A DNA stretch of 64,000 nt from Lachnoclostridium sp. UBA3262 (GCA_002362575.1 DEUM01000009.1:24987-88986); one strand, 5' to 3'; counted from the first letter of the stretch, positions 50,720 through 60,149 are shown. The notes: a model not told the origin generated them from the letters alone. Program-made: numbers and translations.

Positions 50720-51520
50720 ATGTCAGAAGGATACGATAATACACAAAATGGAGGCAGTCAGGAACAGGTAACTATTTTAGAGTGCGGAGATGGCACAATT
50801 ACATTTCCTGAGTGTAGTCTGGACTCGGAATTGTTATCAACAAATTTGTTACTAAAGCAATATCTCCAAGCAGATGCGTATTCGCCCGGGGTGTGCCTTG
50901 AAGAAATCAACGCCAGACCGAAGAATGATTTTTTGGCGACAGTGAAAGGTAATATGGATTTGATAAATAAGGTGGTAGAAAGGGTAACGTCAAAGGTATC
51001 TTTGCAAAAAGGAGAGAGGATTTTCTTGTTTTGTAGCAGGGGAGAGATTAACTCCGTATACGGCATCAGCAGTCTGATAGGGAATGGCTATCTTGTGACG
51101 AGTAAAAGGATATTATTCTGGGACGGAGAAAATATTCTTGTACTTCCAATGACAGAGATTCAGTCATTGACAGTAAATACTCATTCATATCAATGGTGTC
51201 TGAATGGAGTACGGGACGCAAATTTGTACCGGAGAAATCAGAATAAAGAAGAACTGGCGCTGATTCTTGGTCTGATATTTTTACTTGTCAATGGAGAGAG
51301 TGGGGAAAAAGTAGTAGCTGACACGAGAGGGACTGCCTTTTCTGAAGAAACGCGGGACAGAGCAGGACAACCACAAATGCAACCACAAGCGCAAACTGCG
51401 AAGCAGACGCTTTCTCTGACAGACCGGTTACGTGAGGCAAAAGCCCTGTATGATGAAGGTCTGGTTACAGAGTCGGAATATGCAGGGTTGAGAGAGAAGA
51501 TTTTAGAGAAATTTGTGTGA
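50720..51520 (+). CDS. PH-like domain protein with C-terminal SHOCT motif
   Basis: The 266-aa product has a bacterial PH-like core (about residues 105-180: GYLVTSKRILFWDGENILVL and a final helix). A Gln-rich linker (QPQMQPQAQTAKQ) leads to a C-terminal SHOCT helix pair (LREAKALYDEGLVTESEYAG). SHOCT motifs usually mediate oligomerisation next to membrane or protease partners. ATG 50720 follows ACGGAGG. It opens the second zinc-ribbon operon. Confidence 0.78.
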   Translation: MSEGYDNTQNGGSQEQVTILECGDGTITFPECSLDSELLSTNLLLKQYLQADAYSPGVCLEEINARPKNDFLATVKGNMDLINKVVERVTSKVSLQKGERIFLFCSRGEINSVYGISSLIGNGYLVTSKRILFWDGENILVLPMTEIQSLTVNTHSYQWCLNGVRDANLYRRNQNKEELALILGLIFLLVNGESGEKVVADTRGTAFSEETRDRAGQPQMQPQAQTAKQTLSLTDRLREAKALYDEGLVTESEYAGLREKILEKFV

Positions 51521-51538
51521 TAAAGGAGAAGCAGATTT

Positions 51539-52669
51539 ATGATATGTCCAAATTGTGGAACGAATATAAATGGCAATTCAAAGGAATGTGAGTACTGCGG
51601 AGCCAATTTAGAAATCGATAATCTCAAAAAAATTTTTGAGGAAAACCGTCCTCAGGAAAAAGAAGTCACTAAAGTCGATAGTAACGCCGTCTCAATTGGC
51701 TGGGTGGGACCTAGGAGAATTGTCCATGTTATTGCTATATTAACGGGAATTGGGATGACGTATCAGGGCTGGTTGCTACATAAGACGATTGATAGTATTA
51801 GCACAGTGGATTCCGATATGGGAGCAGGTGTGTGGTGTATTTTATACGGAGTTATTTTAATAGCACTTGGAATTATTGGATTGGTCAAGATTTATTCTAC
51901 TGTATGCAGTTTTGTTTTGCCTATATTGTATGTAGTTGCCTTGTTGCCATTTATCCTCAACGAAAGTTATAGGGATGTTGTGATGTTTTATGCGCCTATA
52001 TTTTATGGTATCGTCAATTCTTTCTTAGCAATTGGAGTGTGCGGTAGCGCAATTACTGTCAGGAGAGACAGTGTTGCGATGGGGTGGATTATATTTGCGC
52101 TTTTTTTCGTTATCTGCATTGCTATCAATGTCAATTATGAGAAAATTCAAACGGAATTTTTTAATCAAATGGTAAATGAATTGTCACAAAACGAAAGTTA
52201 CCATGAAAATGGCGGATTAGCGCAGGTGCAGGCGACAGAAACGCCGGTTCCGACGGAGGCGCCCTCGTCGGTCTACAATGGACAGGATTTATTATATTCT
52301 GACTATGACGAGGAGGAATCTGAAGACAGCGAGGAGGAAGAAGATGATGATGCTTATGACGATTATGAAGACGATGAGGGGGATTCCGGTTATATATTCT
52401 CAGGTAGCGATTCAGAATATCTGACAAAAGCAGATGTAAAGGGAATGTCGGCAAAGGAATTGAATCTGGCAAAGAATGAACTCTATGCCAGACACGGCAG
52501 GATTTTTGACAGGGAAGATTTGCAGGAATATTTTGAGTCCTGTAGTTGGTATGAGCCTCTTTATACAAGAGAGGAGTGGGATGAGAAAGGCGATAAATAC
52601 TTTTTCAATGAAGTGGAGATAAAGAACCGGAACTTTCTTGTAAAGCGGGAGAGGAAGGCGAAAAAGTAA
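51539..52669 (+). CDS. zinc-ribbon protein with membrane helices and YARHG domain
   Basis: The 376-aa product begins MICPNCGTNING and CEYCGANLE, as in the other ribbons. Four or five membrane helices follow (about residues 55-210), then an acidic linker of Glu/Asp runs. It ends in a YARHG domain (LAKNELYARHGRIF, FESCSWYEPL), an extracellular domain thought to bind the wall. ATG 51539 follows AAAGGAGAAG. Confidence 0.88.
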   Translation: MICPNCGTNINGNSKECEYCGANLEIDNLKKIFEENRPQEKEVTKVDSNAVSIGWVGPRRIVHVIAILTGIGMTYQGWLLHKTIDSISTVDSDMGAGVWCILYGVILIALGIIGLVKIYSTVCSFVLPILYVVALLPFILNESYRDVVMFYAPIFYGIVNSFLAIGVCGSAITVRRDSVAMGWIIFALFFVICIAINVNYEKIQTEFFNQMVNELSQNESYHENGGLAQVQATETPVPTEAPSSVYNGQDLLYSDYDEEESEDSEEEEDDDAYDDYEDDEGDSGYIFSGSDSEYLTKADVKGMSAKELNLAKNELYARHGRIFDREDLQEYFESCSWYEPLYTREEWDEKGDKYFFNEVEIKNRNFLVKRERKAKK

Positions 52670-52690
52670 AGGAAGGAGTAAGGATATAGT

Positions 52691-53620
52691 ATGTTATGTC
52701 CAAATTGCGGAACAGTATTAGAGGATGATGTGACGGAATGTCAGTATTGTGGATGCCAGCTTGCAGAAAGTCATTCTCTTGTTCATATTGTACAGGAAAG
52801 AGACACCAGAGGAAATGCGAGAGGAGATATTTTAAACGATTTGAATAGGGCGCTTAGTGTTATCCGGCAGTTGGAAGCAATAGAAGAAAGGGAAATTGAA
52901 TTTTCACAGCGCAGGGAAGATATTGAGCAGAAAAGGCAGGAGATACTGGATGACGATATGCCGGGAGCGCTTGCGGTACTTTCTTTGCTTGTTATAATTG
53001 TTGCCGGAGGTTTTGGTTCCGTGGATGGTATTATAGGGATGATTGTCGCAGTTATTATAGCAGTGATTGTGTTGGGGCTCATTTATTCCGCATATAGCGC
53101 GCTCACAAAGGATTCTCGTGCGGCAAAGGCAAATGATTATTATAGTTTCCAGATAGGTAGTCTGGAAAAGGAAGAAAAGGCGCACAATCAGAAAGTAAAA
53201 GCATTTTATAATAAAACAGATGTTGCCATGACGTTAGATTTCCTGCCTGAAAAATATCGCAGTAGTGGAACGATTTCATGCCTTATAAAGCTTTTTAGTG
53301 AGCGCAGGGCGGATACATTAAAAGAAGCCATCAACTTATATGAGGATGAGTCACATAAAGAAAGGATGGAAGAAATGCAGGAAGCCCAGCTTCAGGAGCA
53401 GGAGTCGAGGATGCAGTGCCCGAATTGCGGTGGACGAAACTGTACCCTTATGACAGAGACGACAACGAAAAAGGATGGGTACTCGGCGGCAGACGGATGT
53501 TGTGGACTTGTGTTGTTTGGACCTCTTGGACTGCTCTGTGGGGCGTGCGGTTCGGGGGAGGAGACAAAAACGAAAACATATTGGGTGTGTCAAAGCTGTG
53601 GAAAGAAATTCAATGCTTAA
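52691..53620 (+). CDS. zinc-ribbon membrane protein with second C-terminal ribbon
   Basis: The 309-aa product has an N-terminal ribbon (MLCPNCGTVLEDD, CQYCGCQL), a coiled coil (about 45-85), two membrane helices (about 95-140) and a helical segment. A second Cys-rich part follows near the end (CPNCGGRNCTLM, CCGLV, CGACG, WVCQSCGKKF). The C-terminal part resembles TM2/zinc-ribbon stress proteins. Function is unknown. The next gene starts inside its last codons. Confidence 0.8.
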   Translation: MLCPNCGTVLEDDVTECQYCGCQLAESHSLVHIVQERDTRGNARGDILNDLNRALSVIRQLEAIEEREIEFSQRREDIEQKRQEILDDDMPGALAVLSLLVIIVAGGFGSVDGIIGMIVAVIIAVIVLGLIYSAYSALTKDSRAAKANDYYSFQIGSLEKEEKAHNQKVKAFYNKTDVAMTLDFLPEKYRSSGTISCLIKLFSERRADTLKEAINLYEDESHKERMEEMQEAQLQEQESRMQCPNCGGRNCTLMTETTTKKDGYSAADGCCGLVLFGPLGLLCGACGSGEETKTKTYWVCQSCGKKFNA

Positions 53621-53990
53621 AAAAAGTGACCGTAGGTGGCTCCGGATTATGAATATCGGAAAACGGATTGGATGCCACCAGAGGGCAGACAGGAGCTTTT
53701 TTGTAAAAGGCTATCAGTTTCCGGTCTGCGCCAGATGTACGGGAGTTATTTTATCTTCCGTTCTGGCAATGATTGTATTTTTTATCTATCCGCTCAGTGC
53801 ATGGGCTTCTCTTGTGCTGAGCTTTCTTATGTTTCTCGACTGGTTTATACAGCGGATAGGAGTAAAGGAGTCCAATAACATAAGAAGACTTATCACCGGT
53901 CTGCTCGGCGGTTATGGATGTATGACGCTGCAAATGTATGGTTACCGTTTTTTATTTTTTTCTTTTTATCACCTGTTTAAAACTGGTTGA
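53613..53990 (+). CDS. DUF2085 membrane protein
   Basis: The 125-aa product carries the DUF2085 signature CHQRADRSFFVKGYQFPVCA with RCTG after it, and three hydrophobic segments. ATG 53613 overlaps the stop of the preceding gene by 8 bases, after GGAAAG. Longer open frames from 53475 run back over the zinc-ribbon gene and are not needed. Function is unknown. Confidence 0.82.
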   Translation: MLKKSDRRWLRIMNIGKRIGCHQRADRSFFVKGYQFPVCARCTGVILSSVLAMIVFFIYPLSAWASLVLSFLMFLDWFIQRIGVKESNNIRRLITGLLGGYGCMTLQMYGYRFLFFSFYHLFKTG

Positions 53991-54015
53991 CAATCAGAAG
54001 ATACTTTGTTAGAAT
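53987..54015 (+). promoter_or_regulatory. guaB promoter
   Basis: TTGACA (53987-53992) and TAGAAT (54010-54015) with a 17-base spacer. The -35 overlaps the last codons of the DUF2085 gene. Confidence 0.75.
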
Positions 54016-54062
54016 ATTTAACTAATATCAAGAAGAAAAAATACATAAAGGAGAGAGAAAAA

Positions 54063-55514
54063 ATGGGAACGATTATTGGCGAAGGAATTACATTTGACGA
54101 CGTATTATTGATACCTTCTTATTCTGAAGTGATACCGAATGAAGTATGCTTAAAAACTCATTTGACAAAGAATATCGAGCTGAATATTCCGATGATGAGT
54201 GCGGGCATGGATACTGTAACAGAACACCGTATGGCAATCGCTATGGCAAGACAGGGCGGTATTGGAATTATTCATAAAAATATGACGATTGAGGAGCAGG
54301 CTGAGGAAGTTGATAAAGTAAAGCGTTCAGAGAATGGAGTTATTACGGATCCATTTTATCTTTCACCAGAACATACATTGGAGGATGCCGATGATTTGAT
54401 GGGTAAATTCCGTATATCCGGTGTTCCGATTACCGAGGGTAAAAAGCTGGTAGGCATTATTACGAACCGCGACTTAAAGTTTGAAACGGATTTTTCAAAG
54501 AAAATTAAAGAGTGTATGACTTCCGAAGGACTGATTACTGCACCGGAAGGTATTACACTGGATGAAGCGAAAAAAATTCTTGCGAAGGCGAGAAAAGAAA
54601 AATTGCCGATTGTCGATAAGGATGGCAATCTCAGTGGACTGATTACGATTAAAGATATAGAAAAACAGATTAAGTATCCAAATTCTGCAAAGGACAAGCA
54701 GGGGCGTCTTCTCTGTGGAGCAGGAGTCGGTGTGACGGCAAATATTTTAGAGCGTGTGGATGCCCTTGTGAAGGCGAAGGTAGATGTCATTGTGATTGAT
54801 ACGGCACACGGTCATTCAGCCAATGTATTAAAGGTAGTAAAAATGGTGAGAGAGGCATATCCGGATTTGGGTATCATTGCCGGAAATGTTGCGACAGCAG
54901 AGGGAACGAAGGCATTGATCGAGGCAGGAGTCGATGCTGTGAAGGTTGGTATTGGGCCGGGTTCCATTTGTACAACCCGAGTGGTTGCCGGTATTGGTGT
55001 GCCTCAGGTAACGGCGATTATGAACGCATATGAGGCGGCAAAGCCGTATGGTATTCCGGTAATTGCGGATGGAGGCATTAAGTATTCCGGAGATATGACA
55101 AAGGCAATTGCTGCCGGAGCCAACGTATGTATGATGGGAAGTATTTTTGCCGGATGTGACGAGAGCCCGGGAAGCTTTGAACTGTTTCAGGGAAGAAAAT
55201 ATAAGGTTTACCGCGGTATGGGTTCCATTGCCGCAATGGAAAATGGAAGTAAGGACCGCTATTTCCAGACGGATGCGAAAAAACTGGTACCGGAGGGAGT
55301 GGAAGGCCGTGTTGCTTATAAGGGAACGGTAGAAGATACCGTGTTCCAGTTGATTGGTGGTATTCGTTCAGGTATGGGTTACTGTGGAACAAAGACAATT
55401 GAGGAATTAAAGGAAAACGGAAAATTTGTTAAGATTTCCGCGGCTTCTCTGAAAGAGAGCCATCCTCATGATATTCATATTACGAAGGAAGCGCCTAACT
55501 ATAGTGTCGAATAA
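54063..55514 (+). CDS. guaB: IMP dehydrogenase
   Basis: The 483-aa enzyme oxidises IMP to XMP, the first step to GMP. The N-terminal FDDVLLIPSYSEV, a pair of CBS domains (about 95-210) and the catalytic loop GIGPGSICTTRVVAG with its Cys are all present. The flap region has the RYFQ motif (DRYFQTD). ATG 54063 follows AAAGGAGAG. No purine riboswitch is visible in the 48-base leader. Confidence 0.98.
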   Translation: MGTIIGEGITFDDVLLIPSYSEVIPNEVCLKTHLTKNIELNIPMMSAGMDTVTEHRMAIAMARQGGIGIIHKNMTIEEQAEEVDKVKRSENGVITDPFYLSPEHTLEDADDLMGKFRISGVPITEGKKLVGIITNRDLKFETDFSKKIKECMTSEGLITAPEGITLDEAKKILAKARKEKLPIVDKDGNLSGLITIKDIEKQIKYPNSAKDKQGRLLCGAGVGVTANILERVDALVKAKVDVIVIDTAHGHSANVLKVVKMVREAYPDLGIIAGNVATAEGTKALIEAGVDAVKVGIGPGSICTTRVVAGIGVPQVTAIMNAYEAAKPYGIPVIADGGIKYSGDMTKAIAAGANVCMMGSIFAGCDESPGSFELFQGRKYKVYRGMGSIAAMENGSKDRYFQTDAKKLVPEGVEGRVAYKGTVEDTVFQLIGGIRSGMGYCGTKTIEELKENGKFVKISAASLKESHPHDIHITKEAPNYSVE

Positions 55515-56178
55515 AAGGGCGAAGCCCGGAAAAAGAAGAAAATGGAGAAGAAACCGCTGCGTCATTGCGATTAGTGGCGCGGCAGTTTTTATCCTTCTGA
55601 TATGCGGTATTGTTTCGGCAATATTGGCGGGCAAACAGGAGGAGAAGAAAAAGAAAGAAAAGCTACTGCCACAGATAACCATACAGACGAAACTTTTGAC
55701 AAAAAATGAGTATTCGCGTCCGGGACTTCCACTAAAGAAGGTCCGGGGCGTTGTTGTTCACTATACGGCAAATCCCGGGACGGATGCTATGAGTAACAGA
55801 AATTATTTTAACAGTCTGCCGAAGCTGAACAAAAGAAAAAAGAATAAGACATATGCCAGCAGCCATTTCATCATTGGTCTGGAGGGGCAGATTGTGCAAT
55901 GCATCCCATTGGAGGAAATTGCGTATGCCTCGAATGAACGGAATGAAGACACGATATCCATTGAATGTTGTCATCCGGATAAGTCAGGGGAATTTACATC
56001 GGCTACATATAAGGCATTGCTGGAATTGACTTCCTATTTATGTATTCGTTTTGATTTAGATGAGGAGGATGTCATTCGTCATTATGATGTGACAGGCAAG
56101 ATGTGTCCACTGTATTTTGTGAAACATGAGGATGAGTGGAATATTTTTAAAGAGCAAATAAATAAGCTCCTCCGCTGA
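55504..56178 (+). CDS. membrane-anchored N-acetylmuramoyl-L-alanine amidase (Amidase_2)
   Basis: The 224-aa product has a membrane helix (residues 20-42) and an Amidase_2 domain with the zinc His in VVVHYTANPG and SHFIIGLEGQIVQCIP. A final His and Cys lie in IRHYDVTGKMCP (His-x-Asp-x5-Cys type). It cuts the bond between muramic acid and the peptide. GTG 55504 overlaps the end of guaB, with AAGGAAG upstream. Confidence 0.88.
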   Translation: MSNKRAKPGKRRKWRRNRCVIAISGAAVFILLICGIVSAILAGKQEEKKKKEKLLPQITIQTKLLTKNEYSRPGLPLKKVRGVVVHYTANPGTDAMSNRNYFNSLPKLNKRKKNKTYASSHFIIGLEGQIVQCIPLEEIAYASNERNEDTISIECCHPDKSGEFTSATYKALLELTSYLCIRFDLDEEDVIRHYDVTGKMCPLYFVKHEDEWNIFKEQINKLLR

Positions 56179-56199
56179 CAATATTGCGGGGGAGCTTTT
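56164..56199 (+). terminator. terminator after guaB-amidase
   Basis: AAGCTCCTCCGC pairs with GCGGGGGAGCTT and is followed by Ts. The stem begins within the last codons of the amidase gene. Confidence 0.9.
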
Positions 56200-56237
56200 G
56201 CTATGCAAATTCCGGAAAATGATTCTATAAGGAAAAA

Positions 56238-56720
56238 TTATAATTCAAGTACGGTCTGTCTGCCAGAACTGACATATTTCCGATAGGTAATTCCGGCTGT
56301 TTTCATCATTTTTTTGGCGGCAATGACAGACGGAGTGTCAGAATATTTATCTTCCCTATAAATGACCTCATGGATTCCTGACTGGATGAGTGCCTTTGTA
56401 CACTCATTGCAGGGAAACAGGGTAGTGTAAACACGTGCGCCTTTGAGATTTGTTCCCGTATAATTGAGCAGTGCGTTTAATTCCGCATGGCAAACATAAA
56501 GGTATTTTGTATCCAGTGGATTTTCGCTGTCCCTGTCCCATGGGTATTCGTCGTCAGAACAGCCATGTGGCATACCATTATAACCGACCGATAGTATTTT
56601 ATTGTCGGTGCCAACGATACAGGCGCCAACGCTTGTATTTGGATCTTTGCTTCTCATGGAAGAAAGCTCGGCAATTCCCATGAAATATTGGTCCCATGAT
56701 AGATAGTCCTGTCTTTTCAT
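56238..56720 (-). CDS. dCMP deaminase family protein
   Basis: The 160-aa zinc enzyme converts dCMP to dUMP for thymidylate synthesis. The site is complete: CHAELNALLNY (His/Glu) and FPCNECTKAL (two Cys). ATG 56720 follows GGAGGTAAAT. It resembles the ComEB group, but no competence genes are near. Confidence 0.93.
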   Translation of the reverse strand: MKRQDYLSWDQYFMGIAELSSMRSKDPNTSVGACIVGTDNKILSVGYNGMPHGCSDDEYPWDRDSENPLDTKYLYVCHAELNALLNYTGTNLKGARVYTTLFPCNECTKALIQSGIHEVIYREDKYSDTPSVIAAKKMMKTAGITYRKYVSSGRQTVLEL

Positions 56721-56774
56721 ATTTACCTCCATATTGCTGTAAAAGCAGTATTTTGTATGGTTTTCCTAATTGCC

Positions 56775-56824
56775 AAAAAAGACCTTGTACTGCGTGAAGT
56801 GCTTCACGAGGAACAAAGTCTTTT
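56775..56824 (-). terminator. terminator after rpsT, possibly bidirectional
   Basis: AAGAC.TTGT arms enclose a CGTGAAG-GCTTCACG core. The minus-strand reading ends in TTTTTT, which suits rpsT; the plus strand ends in TTTT. Confidence 0.85.
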
Positions 56825-56897
56825 CCAGACGCATATTTTTGCGCCTTTTATATATGACGGGTAGAATTGTAGTAACAGTACGACTGCCTTCTACATA

Positions 56898-57161
56898 TTA
56901 TGCAATTTTGTTTACGGCAATAGTTAAGCGTGAAACTTTTCTTGCACAGGTATTTTTGTGATAAACACCTTTTTTCGTAGCCTTATCAAGTTCAGAAATA
57001 GCTACTTTAAGTGCAGCCTCTGCAGCAGCTTTATCATTTGCTGCAATCGCAGCCTCTACCTTTTTGATAGTAGTTTTAACCTTAGAACGAACTGCTTTGT
57101 TCTTTGCTGCGCGCTTCTCAGAAACAAGAATTCTTTTCTTTGCAGATTTAATATTTGCCAA
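56898..57161 (-). CDS. rpsT: 30S ribosomal protein S20
   Basis: The 87-aa basic protein starts ANIKSAKKRILVSEKRAAKN after the initiator and is rich in Lys and Ala, as expected for S20. It starts with TTG at 57161, eight bases after GGAGGTG; no ATG fits. It has its own promoter at 57240-57268 and terminator. Confidence 0.96.
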   Translation of the reverse strand: MANIKSAKKRILVSEKRAAKNKAVRSKVKTTIKKVEAAIAANDKAAAEAALKVAISELDKATKKGVYHKNTCARKVSRLTIAVNKIA

Positions 57162-57239
57162 TTCTAGCACCTCCATCGTATTTTTGATATTCATTGTCTG
57201 GCTGAACGGACACGGACGCCAACACAAACATACTTATTT

Positions 57240-57268
57240 ATAATATTATACAATCCTGTTTCTGTCAA
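57240..57268 (-). promoter_or_regulatory. rpsT promoter
   Basis: On the minus strand, TTGACA (57263-57268) and TATTAT (57240-57245) are spaced by 17 bases, about 80 bases before the rpsT start. Confidence 0.8.
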
Positions 57269-57392
57269 GCAATTTGTGAGAAATTGGCAAAAACAACTAC
57301 AAAAATGGATAAAAGCAGGCAAATAGGAGATAGTATGGGAAGAACATGAACACTGGTAATATCTGTGTCGTTTTGAAATGGAGGGGTGCGCC

Positions 57393-58298
57393 GTGGCAGA
57401 AAAACGTACGGACTTAGCTTTAGAGGCGAGAGAGAGTTTTCCTCACAATCATGTAGAGGTTCAGGGGGTGATTTTAGAGAAACATTATTGTCGGGAGGGA
57501 AAGGCTAAAATAACGAGGGTGGAAATCAAGGATGACGCCGGCAGTAAGGCAATGAAAAAACCAAAGGGAACGTATATTACAATTGAGTCGGACTTATTTC
57601 TGCAGGAGGAGGAAGACAGAGAGCCGTTGCTGCTCTGCATTTGCGAGCAATTGGAAAAAATGATTCATGGCATGAAACAAAAGTCAGTTCTCATTGTTGG
57701 GCTGGGAAACAGGGAAGTAACATCGGATTCCTTAGGGCCCAAAATGACAGAACATCTTTTCATTACCAGACATCTGGAAAAGGAACTCGGAAAAGATTTT
57801 ATGCGAAAGAATGAGTACGGCTGTGTCAGTGCGATTGCCCCCGGTGTTATGGCGCAGACCGGAATGGAGGCGAGTGAGCTGCTAGAGGGTGTAGTAAAGA
57901 AGACAAAACCAGATTTGGTAATCGTCATAGATGCACTGGCAGCGAGAAGTGTGAAAAGGCTTTGCACGACGGTTCAGATTACTAATACAGGTATCGCACC
58001 GGGAGCAGGAGTTGGTAACAGGAGAAAGGAGCTGACAAAGAAAACGCTCGGTGTGCCGGTAGTGGCAATCGGTGTACCGACGGTAGTGGATGCGGAAACG
58101 ATAATTGGCGACCATTTAGAGCATGTGCTGGAAAAGCAGGGGTATTCCGAGCAGGAGATTGAACAGTTTCTATGTGAAATACTGACTTCTGATACGGAAA
58201 ATGTCATGGTTACACCAAAAAATATTGACGCCTCCGTTGGAAGAATCAGTAAAGATTTGGCAGATATATTGAATCACTGCTTTCAGAAAAAGGGATAA
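57393..58298 (+). CDS. gpr: GPR endopeptidase (spore germination protease)
   Basis: The 301-aa protease degrades small acid-soluble spore proteins during germination. RTDLALEARESFP is the usual N-terminus of the zymogen, and GLGNREVTSDSLGP and AIGVPTVVDAETI are family blocks. GTG 57393 follows GGAGGGG; the ATG at 57378 overlaps that site. The spoIIP gene follows 46 bases later, the standard order in Firmicutes. Confidence 0.96.
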   Translation: MAEKRTDLALEARESFPHNHVEVQGVILEKHYCREGKAKITRVEIKDDAGSKAMKKPKGTYITIESDLFLQEEEDREPLLLCICEQLEKMIHGMKQKSVLIVGLGNREVTSDSLGPKMTEHLFITRHLEKELGKDFMRKNEYGCVSAIAPGVMAQTGMEASELLEGVVKKTKPDLVIVIDALAARSVKRLCTTVQITNTGIAPGAGVGNRRKELTKKTLGVPVVAIGVPTVVDAETIIGDHLEHVLEKQGYSEQEIEQFLCEILTSDTENVMVTPKNIDASVGRISKDLADILNHCFQKKG

Positions 58299-58344
58299 TC
58301 GAGAAAGGCTGTTCATATATTGGTAAAGGACTGGGGGAGAGAAG

Positions 58345-59511
58345 ATGAACAGACTTTTTGGCAAAATATTTGGCGGAATCGGCGTGGCAGCATTTGCCGG
58401 CAGTCTTTTTATGGTAGGTGATATTCCACAAATGGATGGGATGACACGAACCGGGGAGTGGTTGCTTCATCAATCCGGTGTTGCTTACCACGATGGACAA
58501 GGCGGGGCAGGGGTGCTTGCAGAAGTTCTTGGCGGGCAGCTATATTTTCATGACGAGGGACGGCAGAACAATGAGCAGAAGCTCGTTCTGGCAGAAAATA
58601 ATGGGCAGTTTGATACGGACAGTGCAGGGGACAGGCAGGCAGATATAGAGGACAGGGTAATAGGAGATGTCTACAATCAAAAAACAGTAGAAGCGCTCGG
58701 GCAGTCCGGTGCGTCCGGCATCCGAAAAAATAATGTCTATGTTGATAAGCTTCGTAATTCGCTGGATGTCGAGTATTTATGGAAAAAGTTTTATATTATA
58801 GATTCCACGACTTCTGTGACGAAGGGAATTTTTGATGTAAAGAAGCTGCTGGGAGAAGACATGAGGCTGCCGAAAAAAAAGGGAAAAAAACAAATTCTAA
58901 TTTACCATACACACGGAGGTTCGGAGGCATTTTCTGACAGCCGTTCTGGTAAAATAGAAGATTCTGTTGTCGGGGTGGGGACGGAACTGACGAAGGAATT
59001 AGAAAAGAGAGGCTATGGTGTCTATCATGATAAGCACCGGTATGATTTAATCAATGGGAGGCTAGAGCGGAGTGTCGCCTATAATAAAGCACTCGATGGA
59101 ATTCAGGCGGTTCGAAGTGCAAACAGGGATATTGAAGTCATCATTGATTTACACAGGGATTCTGTCGGAAAGGGAAAGCATACCTATACAATGATTAACG
59201 GAAAGAGGACGGCAATCGTAATGTTTTTTAATGGGATGAGCCGCACAAGATCTGGAAAGATAGCGTATTTATATAATCCGAACCTTCAGGGAAATCTGGC
59301 GTTCAGCCTACAGATGAAGTGTAAAGCGATGGAATATTACGATGGGTTTACAAAGCCGATTTATTTGAAAGGATATAGGTACAACCTTCACTTGAAAAAA
59401 CGTTCTCTGTTGATTGAATTGGGAAATGAAAATAATACGGTTGAGGAGGCAAAGAATGCGGCAGCTCCATTAGCGGACGTCTTAGATAAGGTTTTGTCCG
59501 GACGGGGTTAA
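58345..59511 (+). CDS. spoIIP: stage II sporulation protein P
   Basis: The 388-aa protein is the amidase/endopeptidase of the engulfment complex with SpoIID and SpoIIM. A membrane segment near residue 10-25 leads to a variable region, then LIYHTHGGSEAF (metal-binding His), IDLHRDSV and IELGNENNTVEEA. ATG 58345 follows GGGGGAGAG. Its end overlaps the convergent XRE gene by four bases. Confidence 0.94.
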   Translation: MNRLFGKIFGGIGVAAFAGSLFMVGDIPQMDGMTRTGEWLLHQSGVAYHDGQGGAGVLAEVLGGQLYFHDEGRQNNEQKLVLAENNGQFDTDSAGDRQADIEDRVIGDVYNQKTVEALGQSGASGIRKNNVYVDKLRNSLDVEYLWKKFYIIDSTTSVTKGIFDVKKLLGEDMRLPKKKGKKQILIYHTHGGSEAFSDSRSGKIEDSVVGVGTELTKELEKRGYGVYHDKHRYDLINGRLERSVAYNKALDGIQAVRSANRDIEVIIDLHRDSVGKGKHTYTMINGKRTAIVMFFNGMSRTRSGKIAYLYNPNLQGNLAFSLQMKCKAMEYYDGFTKPIYLKGYRYNLHLKKRSLLIELGNENNTVEEAKNAAAPLADVLDKVLSGRG

Positions 59512-59870
59512 TCTTTTTTATTTCCTTTTGCAAAAATATGAGCGGTGTTACATATATTATTGAATTGCTCCGGGGACAGCTGATGACAATAGTCAAATAA
59601 ACGCAGATAGTCGTACTCAAGGATAGAGGCTGGAGAATTGTCGGGACAGTTTTCGGATTCTCTTGCCAGCCGGCTGATAGATATATTAAGCCCGGTAGCA
59701 ATTTTGTCAATAGTAGATAGGCGGGAATCCGTTTCTCCGCGTTCAATCTTCCCGATTGTATTTTTATCACACTCAGTGAGTCCGCTCAGTTCTTCCTGAC
59801 TGAGCCCGGCAAGTGTTCTGTATTTTCTTACAGAAAGGCCGATATGATGTAAAAATTCATTTTTTTCCAT
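59508..59870 (-). CDS. XRE-type transcriptional regulator
   Basis: The 120-aa protein has an N-terminal HTH (KYRTLAGLSQEELSGL, IGKIERGETDSRLSTIDKIA) and a short helical tail. ATG 59870 is taken over an upstream ATG at 59888 because it matches the usual MEKNEF-type start, although its ribosome site is weak (GGAGATT). A palindrome on its -10 suggests that it represses itself. Confidence 0.88.
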   Translation of the reverse strand: MEKNEFLHHIGLSVRKYRTLAGLSQEELSGLTECDKNTIGKIERGETDSRLSTIDKIATGLNISISRLARESENCPDNSPASILEYDYLRLFDYCHQLSPEQFNNICNTAHIFAKGNKKD

Positions 59871-59905
59871 ATTTAATCTCCATTTCATTTTAATCTTTAG
59901 TATTG

Positions 59906-59943
59906 CTTATTTTCTATTTTAAGAGAAATAAGGGATAACTCAA
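59906..59943 (-). promoter_or_regulatory. promoter with overlapping palindromic operator of the XRE gene
   Basis: On the minus strand, TTGAGT (59938-59943) and TAAAAT (59916-59921) are spaced by 16 bases. CTTATTTTCT (59906-59915) and AGAGAAATAAG (59922-59932) form a near-perfect palindrome centred on the -10 box. Confidence 0.45.
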
Positions 59944-60082
59944 CACACTAAAATAGTTATCTTTCATAGAGAAAAAACTATTATAATGGCCCGGATTAAA
60001 AAATGGGAAAAAAAGTTGGCTGGGAAATCCCCCAAGAAACGGTAAATCGTCGTTTTGCGCCGAAAAAAGTTGTGTCGCGAGC

Positions 60083-60111
60083 TTTTCTTTTTCTTGTGGA
60101 ATTGGTATGAT
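60083..60111 (+). promoter_or_regulatory. promoter of the XRE/LytTR pair
   Basis: TTTTCT (60083-60088) and TATGAT (60106-60111) with a 17-base spacer, about 40 bases before the ATG. Confidence 0.5.
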
Positions 60112-60149
60112 ATAGGGGTGGTATACGTTACGAGGAAAGGAGGAGACAT

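Noticed and set aside
53416..53878. Alternative plus-strand frames over the end of the zinc-ribbon gene and the DUF2085 gene
   Set aside because: They overlap well supported coding sequence in another frame and have no family signature.
54016..54062. Guanine riboswitch before guaB
   Set aside because: The leader from the promoter is under 50 bases, too short, and the conserved core is absent.
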